The notes beneath the pieces are model-generated. The model saw nothing but the letters and a program-made list of their open reading frames with translations, did no database searches and was not told where the DNA came from. A DNA stretch of 64,000 bases from Bog-756 sp050014755 (GTDB lineage Bacteria; Actinomycetota; Acidimicrobiia; Acidimicrobiales; RAAP-2). The stretch spans positions 1-64,000 of the forward strand of contig JBEKCS010000006.1 of NCBI GenBank assembly GCA_050014755.1, read 5' to 3'. The translations under genes and the position numbers were made by a program. Of this stretch, positions 8,282 to 17,578 are shown piece by piece (positions within the stretch are counted from its first letter, which is position 1; each line of letters starts with the position of its first letter).

Positions 8282-9514
8282 TCAGACGCCGACACGCGCC
8301 TCCACCCCGGCCGCCCGATCGGGATGGCGGACGGAGTCGAGCACGGCGGCGATCACCATCACCGCTCCGATCCCGGCGCCGAGGAGGCAGACACCGGCCC
8401 ACCGCTCGCTCCCGTAGAGCCGGCTGCCGACAGCCGAGCCCAGGGCACCGCCCACGAAGTAGCAGACCATGTAGGCCGAGTTGATCCGGCTGCGCGCCTC
8501 GGGAGCCAGCCGGTAGATGATCGACTGGTTGGTGACCTGGATCCCCTGCACACCGACGTCGAGGACCACGACGCCGACGATCATCATGGCGAGGTCGTGG
8601 CCCCCGATCCACAGCGGCAGGAACGAGATTCCCACGAGGGCGGCGAAGACGAGGGTGGTGAGCCTGGTGAGGCCCCGGTCGGCCCAGCGGCCGGCGAAGT
8701 TCGCACACAGCGCCCCGGCCGCGCCCACCAGGCCGAAGAGCCCGATGGTGCTGTCCCCGTAGTGGTAGGGCGAGCCGGACAGCACGAAGGCCATGGTGGT
8801 CCAGTAGACGCTGAATGCCGCAAATCCCAGGGCGCCGAACAGCGCCCGGCGCCGGAGCAACGGTTCGGACGCGAACAGCGTGACCGTCGAACGCAGCAGG
8901 GTCCCGTAGCGGATGGCCGGGCGCTCCTTCTCCTTCGGCAACACCCGACCCAGCACCACGGCCATCACCACCGAGACGGCGGCGGCCATCAGGTAGACGG
9001 CGCGCCAGCTGGCGGCCCCGGCCACCAGTCCGGACACCGTGCGGGCCAGGAGGATCCCGAGGAGCAGCCCACTCATCACCTGGCCCACGACCCGACCCCG
9101 TGTCCTCTCGTCGGCCAGGGACGCGGCCATCGGGACCAGCATCTGGGCCACCGTCGACCCGGCGCCCACGATCAGCGCCACCCCCACCAGCACGCCGATC
9201 GAGGGTGCCAGCGCCGACACCACCAGTCCGGCGGTGGTGATCACCAGCACCACGGGGAGCAGCCGGCGTCGGGCCAGGATGTCGCCCAGGGGCACGAGTA
9301 GGGCCAGCCCCAGCGCGTACCCGATCTGGGACAGGGTCACGACCAGTCCGGCCGTCGCCTCGCTCGTCCCGAACGACCGGGTGATGTTGTCCAGGATCGG
9401 TTGCGCGTAGTACAGGTTGGCAACGGACAGCCCGCAGGCCACGGCGAACACGACGACCAGTCCGCGGGGGAGCCCGGCCTCGGTGGAGTCGGATCGGTGT
9501 GCTGTGTCGGTCAT
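8282..9514 (-). CDS. MFS transporter
   Basis: This 410-residue major facilitator has about 12 membrane helices. N-terminal signatures are NLYYAQPILDNITRSFGTSE, LSQIGYALGLALLVPLGD and the A-motif-like LADERTRGRVVG. I chose ATG 9514 because GGAG stands 6 bases before it; an upstream start at 9529 is less likely. It is transcribed away from the TetR gene at 9611 with two inverted repeats between, the usual layout of an exporter and its repressor. The family (YbcL/AraJ-like drug or sugar efflux) suggests export of a small compound; the substrate is unknown. Confidence 0.92.
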   Translation of the reverse strand: MTDTAHRSDSTEAGLPRGLVVVFAVACGLSVANLYYAQPILDNITRSFGTSEATAGLVVTLSQIGYALGLALLVPLGDILARRRLLPVVLVITTAGLVVSALAPSIGVLVGVALIVGAGSTVAQMLVPMAASLADERTRGRVVGQVMSGLLLGILLARTVSGLVAGAASWRAVYLMAAAVSVVMAVVLGRVLPKEKERPAIRYGTLLRSTVTLFASEPLLRRRALFGALGFAAFSVYWTTMAFVLSGSPYHYGDSTIGLFGLVGAAGALCANFAGRWADRGLTRLTTLVFAALVGISFLPLWIGGHDLAMMIVGVVVLDVGVQGIQVTNQSIIYRLAPEARSRINSAYMVCYFVGGALGSAVGSRLYGSERWAGVCLLGAGIGAVMVIAAVLDSVRHPDRAAGVEARVGV

Positions 9515-9550
9515 GAAGGCTCCGTGCACTGCTCGGCAATTACAATTAAC

Positions 9551-9565
9551 TGTACTAGTCGTACA
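9551..9565. promoter_or_regulatory. candidate TetR operator O1
   Basis: TGTAC-TAGTC-GTACA is a perfect inverted repeat with 5-base arms. It lies in the AT-rich gap between the divergent MFS and TetR genes, nearer the MFS side. A near copy, O2, sits 28 bases away centre to centre. Its position where the MFS promoter should be suggests repression of the exporter. Confidence 0.6.
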
Positions 9566-9578
9566 CTATCATGTTTAC

Positions 9579-9593
9579 TGTACGGACCGTTCA
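9579..9593. promoter_or_regulatory. candidate TetR operator O2 within the tetR promoter
   Basis: TGTAC-GGACC-GTTCA repeats O1 with one arm mismatch. It lies between a weak -35 (TTACTG at 9575) and a -10-like TAGACT (9599-9604). That -10 would start RNA at or next to the ATG at 9611, a leaderless transcript. A repressor bound here would block its own promoter. Confidence 0.55.
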
Positions 9594-9610
9594 TGATCTA
9601 GACTGTGTCC

Positions 9611-10210
9611 ATGCCGACCGCACCCGGACCGACACAGTCCCGGATGGGACGCCCCCGGAGCGAGCGGGCGCACCTCGCCGTCCTGGAGGCGGCTGCCGAC
9701 CTCCTGGTCGAGGGAGGGCTGGCCGCCGCCACCATCGAGGCCATCGCCGCCCGGGCCGGGGTCAGCAAGGTGACGATCTACAAGTGGTGGCCCTCCAGCG
9801 GCTCGGTGGCGGTCGACGCCTACTTCCACCGCTACAAGCAGACCGGGACCTTCGAGGACACCGGCGACCTGGCCACCGACCTGACCGGCCAGATACGGGT
9901 CCTCGTCCGGGCCTTCCGCGGCCGGGCCGGAGCCATCATGGCGGAGCTCATCGGGCGGGCCCAGTCCGACCCCGCACTGGCGGACACACTGCGGTCCCGC
10001 TGGCTGGAACCCCGTCGCAACGCCTCGGCCGCAGTGCTCCAGCGAGCCATCGAACGGGGGGAGATCGCTACGGACGTGGACATCCCGGTGGTGCTGGACC
10101 AGCTGTACGCCCCGCTCTACTACCGGATCACCATGCAGCACGAGCCGCTGACCGCCGATCTGGCCGACACGCTGGTGCGGACCGTCCTCGACGGGATCCG
10201 GCCCCGATAG
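9611..10210 (+). CDS. TetR/AcrR family transcriptional regulator
   Basis: This 199-residue regulator has the HTH in the N-terminal third: RSERAHLAVLEAAADLLVEG, then AATIEAIAARAGVSKVTIYK, with the classic recognition helix ending TIYKWW. The C-terminal ligand domain is helical and resembles TetR_C_11/33-type domains. ATG 9611 is preferred because a -10 (TAGACT) lies exactly where a leaderless start would need it; GTG 9605 is the alternative. It is divergent from the MFS gene, with two operators between, so it is probably an autorepressor that also controls the exporter. Confidence 0.92.
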   Translation: MPTAPGPTQSRMGRPRSERAHLAVLEAAADLLVEGGLAAATIEAIAARAGVSKVTIYKWWPSSGSVAVDAYFHRYKQTGTFEDTGDLATDLTGQIRVLVRAFRGRAGAIMAELIGRAQSDPALADTLRSRWLEPRRNASAAVLQRAIERGEIATDVDIPVVLDQLYAPLYYRITMQHEPLTADLADTLVRTVLDGIRPR

Positions 10211-10251
10211 GTCGGCGGCCGGACCCGACCGCCGACGACCCGACCGCCGAC
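10211..10251. terminator. hairpin terminator with duplicated 3' arm
   Basis: GTCGGCGG (10211-10218) pairs perfectly with CCGCCGAC at 10229-10236, and a second copy of that arm stands at 10244-10251 as part of a 15-base direct repeat. It fills the gap between the convergent TetR and CoA-lyase genes, so it probably serves both. There is no T-run. Confidence 0.5.
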
Positions 10252-10263
10252 GACCCCGGTCGC

Positions 10264-11202
10264 TCAGCCCTGTGAGCGGCTGAGCCCGGCCCGCTCGCCG
10301 CGGGTCACGAACTTGGTGGCCATCTTGCGCGAGGCCTCGTCGATCATCTCGTCGCCGAACATGACCGCGCCGGTGCGGTCGTCCTCGGTGGCCTTCTGGT
10401 AGGCGTCGAGGATGTCCCACGCCCGGTCGAACTGCTCCTGGGTCGGCGAGTAGACCTCGTTCAGCACACCGACCTGATCCGGCGTGAGCGCCCACTTGCC
10501 GTCGTAGCCGAGGACCCGGGTCCGCTGGGAGAATTCCCGCAGGCTGTCCAGCTCACGGATCTTGAGGAACGGGCCGTCGATGACCTGGAGCCCGTTGGCC
10601 CGACCGGCCATCAGGATCTTCGAGAAGACGTAGTTGAAGTGGTCGCCCGGGTACTCGGGGATGGCCACTCCACCTGTCAGCACCGGCATCTCCATCGACG
10701 CCGCGAAGTCGGCGGGGCCGAAGATGATGGTCTCGAGCCGTGGCGAGGCGGCGCAGATCTCCTCGACGTTGATGAGGCCCCGGGTCGTCTCGATCTGGGC
10801 CTCGATGCCGATGTGGCCGACCGGAAGACCGCTCTTCTTCTCGACCTGGGTGAGCAGGAGATCGAGGGCCACCACCTCGGCGGCGGACTGGACCTTCGGG
10901 AGCATCAACTCGTCGAGGCGCTCCCCCGCGGTGGAAACCACCTCGATGACGTCGCCGTAGGTCCACTCGGTGTCCCATGCGTTGATCCTCACGCACAGCA
11001 CCCGGTCGTCCCACGGGAGGGTCCGGATGGCCTCGGCCACCTTGGCACGCGCCGATTCCTTCTCGAGCGGTGCCACCGAGTCCTCGAGATCGAGGAAGCT
11101 CATGTCGGCCGGCACGGTGGGGGCCTTGGCCAGGAAGCGCTCGTTGGAGCCCGGTGAGGACATGCAGGAGCGGCGCGGAAGGTAGCGGGAGCGTTCGGAC
11201 AT
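10264..11202 (-). CDS. HpcH/HpaI-family CoA-ester lyase
   Basis: This 312-residue member of the CitE/malyl-CoA lyase family cleaves malyl-CoA, beta-methylmalyl-CoA or citramalyl-CoA type esters with Mg2+. Signatures are RSCMSSPGSNERFL at the N-terminus, FLDLEDSVAPLEKE, IGIEAQIETTRGLINVEEI with the Mg-binding Glu, and FGPADFAASM. The C-terminal tail GYDGKWALTPDQV completes the active site, as in L-malyl-CoA lyases. ATG 11202 starts the conserved part. It appears to be a single gene. Glyoxylate or acetyl-CoA formation is likely, but the exact substrate is open. Confidence 0.92.
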   Translation of the reverse strand: MSERSRYLPRRSCMSSPGSNERFLAKAPTVPADMSFLDLEDSVAPLEKESARAKVAEAIRTLPWDDRVLCVRINAWDTEWTYGDVIEVVSTAGERLDELMLPKVQSAAEVVALDLLLTQVEKKSGLPVGHIGIEAQIETTRGLINVEEICAASPRLETIIFGPADFAASMEMPVLTGGVAIPEYPGDHFNYVFSKILMAGRANGLQVIDGPFLKIRELDSLREFSQRTRVLGYDGKWALTPDQVGVLNEVYSPTQEQFDRAWDILDAYQKATEDDRTGAVMFGDEMIDEASRKMATKFVTRGERAGLSRSQG

Positions 11203-11287
11203 GTCCCCGATCGTACGGCGCGAACGGATCGGGGCCAAAACGGACGGGCCCGGGACCGCCCCTCGGGGTCGCCCGGCGCCCGGGACG

Positions 11288-12535
11288 TCAGTCGGCGGTC
11301 GGGCCAGCGGCCGTGTCCCGGGCGATCTGGTCGATCAGGTCTGCAGGGGTCAGCTGCTCGGACAGCAGGCGGTCGAAGCGGGACGGGTCGCCGGCGGTGA
11401 ACGCACGACACAGGGGCAGGCCCTCGACGTAGCAGGTCAGATAGGCCCTCCACGTCGGGTGGGTGAGGAACTCCACCGCCTTGGCCGCCCGATCGCGGGG
11501 CAACAGCCCCCAGCGGGCCACCTCGTCGATCACCGTGTCGGGATCGGCCCCGTCCTCGTGCAGGCGGAAGGCGGCATTCGTCCGGACGGCGCCGAGGGCC
11601 TCGCCGGCATCGGCCACCGCGGCCACCACCTCGGTGTCGTAGCGGATCCCCAGCGGACGCATGTGGTCGGCGACCTGTTCCTCGCAGTGCCTGCCCCAGG
11701 CCACCTCGAGACCCAGATCGGCCAGCCCCTCGGCGAGCAGGCACTGCGGGGTCCCGACCAGGAAGATGGACTCCTCCCACCGGTCGAGGCGGCGGACCAG
11801 ACCCACCTCCTTACGGGTGTGCTCGGTGTGGTGGCCGGGGTAGGCCTCGTGGGCCACCAGGTGGGCCAGTCCGGTCGACAGCACCGGGAGATCGGTGTTG
11901 ATGGCGACACGACTCTGCAGGTTCCCCAGGTAGTAGTTGAACCCGGACCACGGCTCGTTCGACACCAGCTCGAACTCCACGTGCTCGCCCTCGGGGAGCC
12001 CGAACAGCTGGCGGGTCCGTTCGCGCAGGTCCTCGGCCAGCGACTGCACGGCCGCGGCGAGCTTGTCGACCGGCACCGCATGGGACTCGCGCCAGGCCAC
12101 CAGGCGCTCGGCCAGCGGGCCCGATCCGGGGAGCACCTCCTCGAGGCGGCGGTGCGCGTCGGCCAGCACCTCGTCGTCGACCCGGCTGGGCCGCACCCCG
12201 TAGCAGGCCTCCACCTCGTCGGCGTAGCCGATGGCCTCGCCGGCCAGCTTGGCCGAGGTGGTGGCCAGCCCGACGACCTGGGCCGAGATCCAGTGACGAC
12301 GGGCCGCGGCCGACGAGCCCTCGGCGCCCGGATCGTCGAGCGGTTCGCCGGCCTCGAGGGCGGCGAGGAGGGCTCGGGCCTGGGAGAGCAACTGCCCGGG
12401 AGGCTCGATCGGCTCCCCGTCCACCGCCGCGGCCAGGGCCGCAGGACCGTAGTAGGCGTCCACCAACCCGTCGATGTGGCGGCCGAGACGCAGGCCCAGT
12501 GTCAGATAGTCCTCGACGAGTCCACGCCCGGCCAC
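11288..12535 (-). CDS. DUF885-like putative metallopeptidase
   Basis: This 415-residue protein begins at GTG 12535, 22 bases after the dienelactone hydrolase stop. The zinc-site-like motif LVAHEAYPGHHTEH matches the HExYPGHH signature of DUF885 and M32-like putative peptidases, and LLAEGLADLGLE supplies a downstream Glu. The sequence is otherwise helical and soluble, with no signal peptide, unlike many secreted DUF885 proteins. It is co-directional with the hydrolase gene upstream. A peptidase role is inferred from the motif only. Confidence 0.82.
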   Translation of the reverse strand: MAGRGLVEDYLTLGLRLGRHIDGLVDAYYGPAALAAAVDGEPIEPPGQLLSQARALLAALEAGEPLDDPGAEGSSAAARRHWISAQVVGLATTSAKLAGEAIGYADEVEACYGVRPSRVDDEVLADAHRRLEEVLPGSGPLAERLVAWRESHAVPVDKLAAAVQSLAEDLRERTRQLFGLPEGEHVEFELVSNEPWSGFNYYLGNLQSRVAINTDLPVLSTGLAHLVAHEAYPGHHTEHTRKEVGLVRRLDRWEESIFLVGTPQCLLAEGLADLGLEVAWGRHCEEQVADHMRPLGIRYDTEVVAAVADAGEALGAVRTNAAFRLHEDGADPDTVIDEVARWGLLPRDRAAKAVEFLTHPTWRAYLTCYVEGLPLCRAFTAGDPSRFDRLLSEQLTPADLIDQIARDTAAGPTAD

Positions 12536-12557
12536 GGTCGGCAGTCCGGCGGGATGC

Positions 12558-13250
12558 TCAGTCGAGCCGCTCGTGCAAGAACGCGACCGTGCGATCCCAC
12601 AGCAGCCCGGCCGCGGCCGCGTCGTAGACCTCGGGGCGGTCTTCGTTGAAGAAGGCGTGATCCACACCGGCGTAGTGGTAGAAGGTCACGTCCTTGCCGA
12701 GGGCGGTCAACTCGGCCTCGAGGGCCCGTGCCGCGTCGGGGGTGAAGAAGGCGTCGAGCTCGGCGGCGTGTCCGAGGACGGCGGCGGTCATCGCCGAGTA
12801 GTCGGGCTGGACATCGGCCCACGGCACCACCCCGTAGGCCGGCACCACCGCTCCGACGGCATCGGGCCGCTGGCAGGCCAGCACCAGGGCGAGCCCGCCG
12901 CCCATGCAGAATCCGACGACACCGACCGACGCCCGGCCGGTTCGCCGGAGGAGCTCGTCGACCGCGCCGCTCAGGTCGTGGGCCGCCTTGCCCATCTCCA
13001 GGGCCATCATCGCCTTGGCCGCCTCGTCGGGCTCGGTCAACGGCACCGCCTTGCCGTCGTAGAGGTCCGGCGCCAACGCGGTGAACCCTGCCTCGGCGAA
13101 CCGGTCGCACGTGCGGGTGATCTGGTCGACCAGCCCCCACCACTCTTGAAGGACCAGTACCCCGACGGTGCCCTCGGATCCGCCGCCAGGCTCGGCGACA
13201 TAGCCCCGTCCGACTCCCCCGTCACTCGGAAACTCGACGTGTTCTCCCAT
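12558..13250 (-). CDS. dienelactone hydrolase family protein
   Basis: This 230-residue alpha/beta hydrolase of the dienelactone hydrolase type has the Cys nucleophile in VGFCMGGGLAL, Asp in LDAFFTPDAARAL and His in VDHAFFNEDRPEVYD. ATG 13250 (MGEHVEFPSDGG) is the natural start; open sequence upstream lacks family similarity. These enzymes open enol-lactones in chloroaromatic catabolism or hydrolyse related esters. The DUF885-like gene follows closely and is likely co-transcribed. The substrate is uncertain. Confidence 0.92.
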   Translation of the reverse strand: MGEHVEFPSDGGVGRGYVAEPGGGSEGTVGVLVLQEWWGLVDQITRTCDRFAEAGFTALAPDLYDGKAVPLTEPDEAAKAMMALEMGKAAHDLSGAVDELLRRTGRASVGVVGFCMGGGLALVLACQRPDAVGAVVPAYGVVPWADVQPDYSAMTAAVLGHAAELDAFFTPDAARALEAELTALGKDVTFYHYAGVDHAFFNEDRPEVYDAAAAGLLWDRTVAFLHERLD

Positions 13251-13394
13251 GCGCGCGACCCTAGCCGCACGACCCGTGGCCGAGGGGGCTGTCGGACCGA
13301 CCCCGAGGAAGCGTCGGTGACGGTCCGTCAACGGTCAGGTGTCGGGGACTGACCATGAAATCCCAGGTCAGGGCGAAGAGTTTCGTCCGGGTCC

Positions 13395-13423
13395 TTGTGA
13401 CCCGATGACCGACCTACTACTAT
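13395..13423 (+). promoter_or_regulatory. candidate promoter of the NlpC/P60 gene
   Basis: TTGTGA (13395-13400), a 17-base spacer and TACTAT (13418-13423) match the sigma-70-type pattern. RNA would begin within a few bases of the ATG at 13434, so the transcript would be almost leaderless. Confidence 0.45.
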
Positions 13424-13433
13424 CGGACCGCAT

Positions 13434-14666
13434 ATGACTCGCGCCGAGCTGTACTCGTCGGTAGAGCCAGGTGCCTGCCCCGCACGTAGAACGAGGATCC
13501 GAAGCAGGGTGGCCGCGACGTTCGCCGTCGCCTCCATTCTCGGGGTGACGGCGACGATGGTCTCCATCGCCGCACCTGCCTCCGCGGACCAGATCTCCGA
13601 TGCCCAGGCCGAAGCCGCGGCCATCACGGCGAAATTGAACGCCGCGCAAGCGCAGATCGCCGCGCTCAGCGGACAGGTCAACGAGGCCGACTACAAGCTC
13701 GCCCAGCTGCAAGGTCAGATCGCGGCGAGCCAGGCCCAGATGGCCAAGGACCAGCACACGGTCGCCACCGACGTCAGCCAGCTCCAGGTCCAGGCGATCG
13801 CCGACTACACCAGCGCGGGCACGTCCAACACCGCGACCCAGCTGTTCACGTCGAACGTCAACACGAGCGGCATCCGGTCCGAGTACTCGTCGATCGCCAC
13901 CGGCAACGTTACGTCGATCATCGACCGACTCCACACCGCCCAGGCGCAGCTCGCCTCCACCCAGTCGTCGCTCGAGCAGCAGAAGTCCCAGGCCCAGTCG
14001 GAGCGCGACAGCCTCCAGGGCTCCGAGTCCCAGGCGTCGTCCCTCGCCAGTCAGGACCAGACGACGCTCGACAGCGTGGACGCCAACATCCAGGCCCTGG
14101 TCGCGCAGCGACAGGCCGCCCAGGCCGCGGCGGCCCAGGCCGCGGCTCAGGCCGCCTTCAACCAGAAGCTCCGGGCCGCGCAGGCGGCGCAGGCCGCGCA
14201 GGCCGCGCAGGCGGCGCAGGCCACGACCGACCCGAGCGGCAACACGGGCACCGGCCCCTCCTCGTCGGGCGGCGGGTACAGCGCGCCCGCCGGGCCCGTG
14301 CCACCGGTGTCGAGCGCCGCGGCCGTCGCCGTCCAGGCCGCCGAGAGCCAGGTCGGGGTCCCCTACGTCTGGGGTGGCGACAGTCCGTCCACCGGGTTCG
14401 ACTGCTCGGGCCTGGTGATGTGGGCCTATGCCCAGGCGGGCATCAGCCTCCCCCACTACTCGGGGGCACAGTACGACGACACCACCCACATCCCGCTGGC
14501 CGACATCGAACCGGGCGACCTCCTCTTCTACGGTCCCGGTGGCAGCGAGCACGTCGCCATGTACGTGGGCGGCGGTTCGATGGTCGAGGCTCCCTACACC
14601 GGTGCCGACGTGCACATCACCGGTGTCCGTACCGACGGCCTGACCGGCGTCGGCCGGGTGGTCTGA
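13434..14666 (+). CDS. secreted C40 (NlpC/P60) peptidoglycan hydrolase
   Basis: This 410-residue RipA-like wall hydrolase has a signal peptide at about residues 20-51 ending in APASA. A coiled coil (residues 52-215, rich in Ala, Gln and Ser) and an AAQ-type low-complexity linker follow. The C-terminal NlpC/P60 domain (from about residue 300) has GVPYVWGGDSPSTGFDCSGL with the catalytic Cys, EPGDLLFY, and SEHVAMYVGGG with the His. It would cut the peptide stems of peptidoglycan during growth or division, with the coiled coil as a likely regulatory arm. The start has a matching near-leaderless promoter. Confidence 0.93.
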   Translation: MTRAELYSSVEPGACPARRTRIRSRVAATFAVASILGVTATMVSIAAPASADQISDAQAEAAAITAKLNAAQAQIAALSGQVNEADYKLAQLQGQIAASQAQMAKDQHTVATDVSQLQVQAIADYTSAGTSNTATQLFTSNVNTSGIRSEYSSIATGNVTSIIDRLHTAQAQLASTQSSLEQQKSQAQSERDSLQGSESQASSLASQDQTTLDSVDANIQALVAQRQAAQAAAAQAAAQAAFNQKLRAAQAAQAAQAAQAAQATTDPSGNTGTGPSSSGGGYSAPAGPVPPVSSAAAVAVQAAESQVGVPYVWGGDSPSTGFDCSGLVMWAYAQAGISLPHYSGAQYDDTTHIPLADIEPGDLLFYGPGGSEHVAMYVGGGSMVEAPYTGADVHITGVRTDGLTGVGRVV

Positions 14667-14703
14667 GCCCGGATCCTCCGCTCCGGCGGCCGGCCCTCTT
14701 TCG

Positions 14704-15147
14704 ATGGAGGCGGCCACGCTCCCGGTGCGGGTCGGTCCAAACTCGCCCATGGCGTTCGGCCAACCGACAGGACCACCGGCCACCGGCCGACAGATCCGCG
14801 ATCTGACCGCACTGATCGAAGGAGCCGGGCACGCCGACTTCCGGGACGCCCGCGGCCCGCTCGGGCTCAACCAGCGCCAGGCCGGCGGAAGGTTCACCCA
14901 CGACGAGGCGGCGGCGCTGATCGCCCGGCTCGAGTCCGAGGCGGAACAGCGCGCTGGCCGCTCCGGCGGGTCGGACGGGTCGGACCGTCCCTCCCCACCG
15001 GTCACCCCTCCCCGTCGACCGGCGTCCCGCGGTGAGAGCCTGGCCCACCAGCTCCGACGGGTGCCCGAGGAGCTGCTCGTCGACGAGCTCCGTCGCCGGG
15101 GCTGGGACGTCACCGCTCCCGGCGACGGCCCTCCACCCGCCCACTGA
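14704..15147 (+). CDS. hypothetical protein
   Basis: A 147-residue protein; ATG 14749 would give 132 residues and begins just before the compact part. The segment ATGRQIRDLTALIEGAG and then FTHDEAAALIARLES look like a small helical domain faintly similar to DUF3072-type repeats. A Pro/Ser/Gly-rich linker follows, then a helical tail (ESLAHQLRRVPEELLVDELR). It lies 37 bases after the NlpC/P60 gene and could share its transcript. Neither candidate start has a strong ribosome-binding site. Function unknown. Confidence 0.6.
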   Translation: MEAATLPVRVGPNSPMAFGQPTGPPATGRQIRDLTALIEGAGHADFRDARGPLGLNQRQAGGRFTHDEAAALIARLESEAEQRAGRSGGSDGSDRPSPPVTPPRRPASRGESLAHQLRRVPEELLVDELRRRGWDVTAPGDGPPPAH

Positions 15148-15171
15148 CCGGGAGCCGCACGGCCCCGCGGC

Positions 15172-15969
<798 letters not shown>

Positions 15970-16138
15970 GGCGTCACCTGCGACCCTTCACTCGGACGAC
16001 GGCCGCCACCTGCGGTCCGTCGATCACCGTCCCACGTGGCAGAAGGCCACGGTGAGGCCACCCTATCGGCCCCCTGGGGCATACTGAGAGCCTGGCCGGT
16101 GGCCGGGGACACCACCCCTGCGACCCACGCTCCCCACC

Positions 16139-17068
16139 ATGAGACCAATCCCCGTCGCCTTCCACATCTGGTTCCTCGAGGTCCACACCTACGGGATCGG
16201 GCTGGCCCTGACCTTCTGGTTCGGGCTCCGCTACACCGAGCGCCGCCTGCGCGACAAGGGGTACCCGTGGGAGTGGGTAACCCGGCTGTTCGTCTGGGTG
16301 ATCGTGTCGGCCATCGTCGGCGCGCGGGCCATGCAGGTGCTCTCCCACCTCTCGTACTACGCGGCCAACCCGGCCCAGATCATCGCCATCTGGCAGGGCG
16401 GTCTCTCGTCGTTCGGCGGACTGATCCTCGCCGTGCCGGTCGGCATCATCGTCCAGCGCAGGCGCTGCCCCCAACTTGCCACCCTGCGGTTCGCCGACCT
16501 GATGGCACCCGTGCTCATGGCGTGCTGGGGCATGGGCCGGCTCCTCGGGCCCCAGCTGATGGTGTCCGGCGGGGGCGCGGTGACCCATGCCTGGTACGGG
16601 ATGTACTACGCCGGGGAGTCGGGGAGGCGGGTCCCGGTGCCGATCTTCCAGGCCATCGGCGACTTCGCCATCTTCGGAATCCTGCTGCTCGTCGAGCGGT
16701 GGCTGCGGTCGCGCGCACCGACTGTGGCGTCCGACGGCTCGCCCATCCGACCACAGGTCGCCCCCCTGCCGCCTGCGGGCATCGTGATCGGCGTCGGGAT
16801 GGTCCTGTGGGGAATCGAGCGGTTCCTCGACGAGGCGCTGTGGCTGCACGGCCAGGACGGTGCGCTCGGCTCCCTCCTGGTCGAGATCGGCGGCGTCGCC
16901 CTGGCCGTCGGCGGGCTCGTCCTGCTCGCCTCGCGGATCGGCCCGCTCCGCCGGTGGCGCGACGCCCACCCCGACCCGGTGGCGGACACCGGGACGGCGA
17001 CCGACGAGGACCTTGCCGCCCCAGCCACGGCAGGCAGCCCCACCTCCGGCTCAGTCGACGCCGACTGA
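16139..17068 (+). CDS. divergent Lgt-like (prolipoprotein diacylglyceryl transferase) membrane protein
   Basis: This 309-residue polytopic protein (about 7 membrane helices) has the Lgt layout. N-terminal HTYGIGLALTFWFGL and IWQGGLSSFGGLI match Lgt, and ERFLDEALW resembles the C-terminal R..E segment. Catalytic positions are changed: the HGG His is Phe (residue 92), and the GRIGNFxNGE signature reads GRLLGPQLM, keeping only Gly-Arg (Arg134). A disordered acidic C-terminus follows. It may be a paralogue without normal transferase activity; a true Lgt would be expected elsewhere in the genome. It has no obvious operon partners. Confidence 0.85.
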   Translation: MRPIPVAFHIWFLEVHTYGIGLALTFWFGLRYTERRLRDKGYPWEWVTRLFVWVIVSAIVGARAMQVLSHLSYYAANPAQIIAIWQGGLSSFGGLILAVPVGIIVQRRRCPQLATLRFADLMAPVLMACWGMGRLLGPQLMVSGGGAVTHAWYGMYYAGESGRRVPVPIFQAIGDFAIFGILLLVERWLRSRAPTVASDGSPIRPQVAPLPPAGIVIGVGMVLWGIERFLDEALWLHGQDGALGSLLVEIGGVALAVGGLVLLASRIGPLRRWRDAHPDPVADTGTATDEDLAAPATAGSPTSGSVDAD

Positions 17069-17087
17069 ACGCCCGACCCGGGACCGC

Positions 17088-17576
17088 TCAGAGAGACCCT
17101 GCCCCGACGGCGACCGGCAGGGCGGCTGGGCTGACCGTCAGGCCGGCAAGCAGGGCGTCGACCCGGGGTACGAGGACCGAACGGCGGCTGTGGTCCCCGA
17201 GCACGACGGAGAGGGTGAACGGACGTCCCGCCTCGGTGAAGAACCACTGGGACCCCGACTGGCCGGCACGCCCTCCGCGGAGCACGACGGGCAGGAAGTT
17301 GGCGGTCGGCAACGTCCGGGGCATTCCCTGGCGGGCGAAGAGCCTGGTGCCCGAGCTCTCGGGCCCGTACTCGACGAGCGCGACGAAGACGTCGTCGTCC
17401 CTCATCAGGTCCAGCGCGCCGCCCCCGAAGTCCCTGACCTCGTCGGGAAGGGCGAAGGTGGCGAACTGGGCCACGGCGGGTCCCGACTCGAAGCCCGCCG
17501 TCGCACGCCGGTAAATACGTCCTTCGAACCCTGGGGGCAGCTCCGCCGTGATCCCGTGCGCCTGGAGCGTGGCCAC
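17088..17576 (-). CDS. hypothetical protein, partner of the Trx-fold gene
   Basis: This 162-residue predicted beta-rich protein starts at GTG 17576, 2 bases after the stop of the upstream thioredoxin-fold gene, so the two form an operon. It has PPGFEGRIYRRATAGFESGP near the N-terminus and SQWFFTEAGRPFTLSVVLG near the C-terminus. It carries no signal peptide or clear membrane helix. I recognise no named family. The tight link suggests both proteins serve one pathway, possibly at the cell envelope. Confidence 0.7.
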   Translation of the reverse strand: MATLQAHGITAELPPGFEGRIYRRATAGFESGPAVAQFATFALPDEVRDFGGGALDLMRDDDVFVALVEYGPESSGTRLFARQGMPRTLPTANFLPVVLRGGRAGQSGSQWFFTEAGRPFTLSVVLGDHSRRSVLVPRVDALLAGLTVSPAALPVAVGAGSL

Positions 17577-17578
17577 GG

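Noticed and set aside
13251..13433. A c-di-AMP (ydaO) riboswitch before the NlpC/P60 gene
   Set aside because: Such riboswitches are common before wall-hydrolase genes, but I could not find the conserved core. The apparent near-leaderless promoter also leaves no room for a leader RNA.
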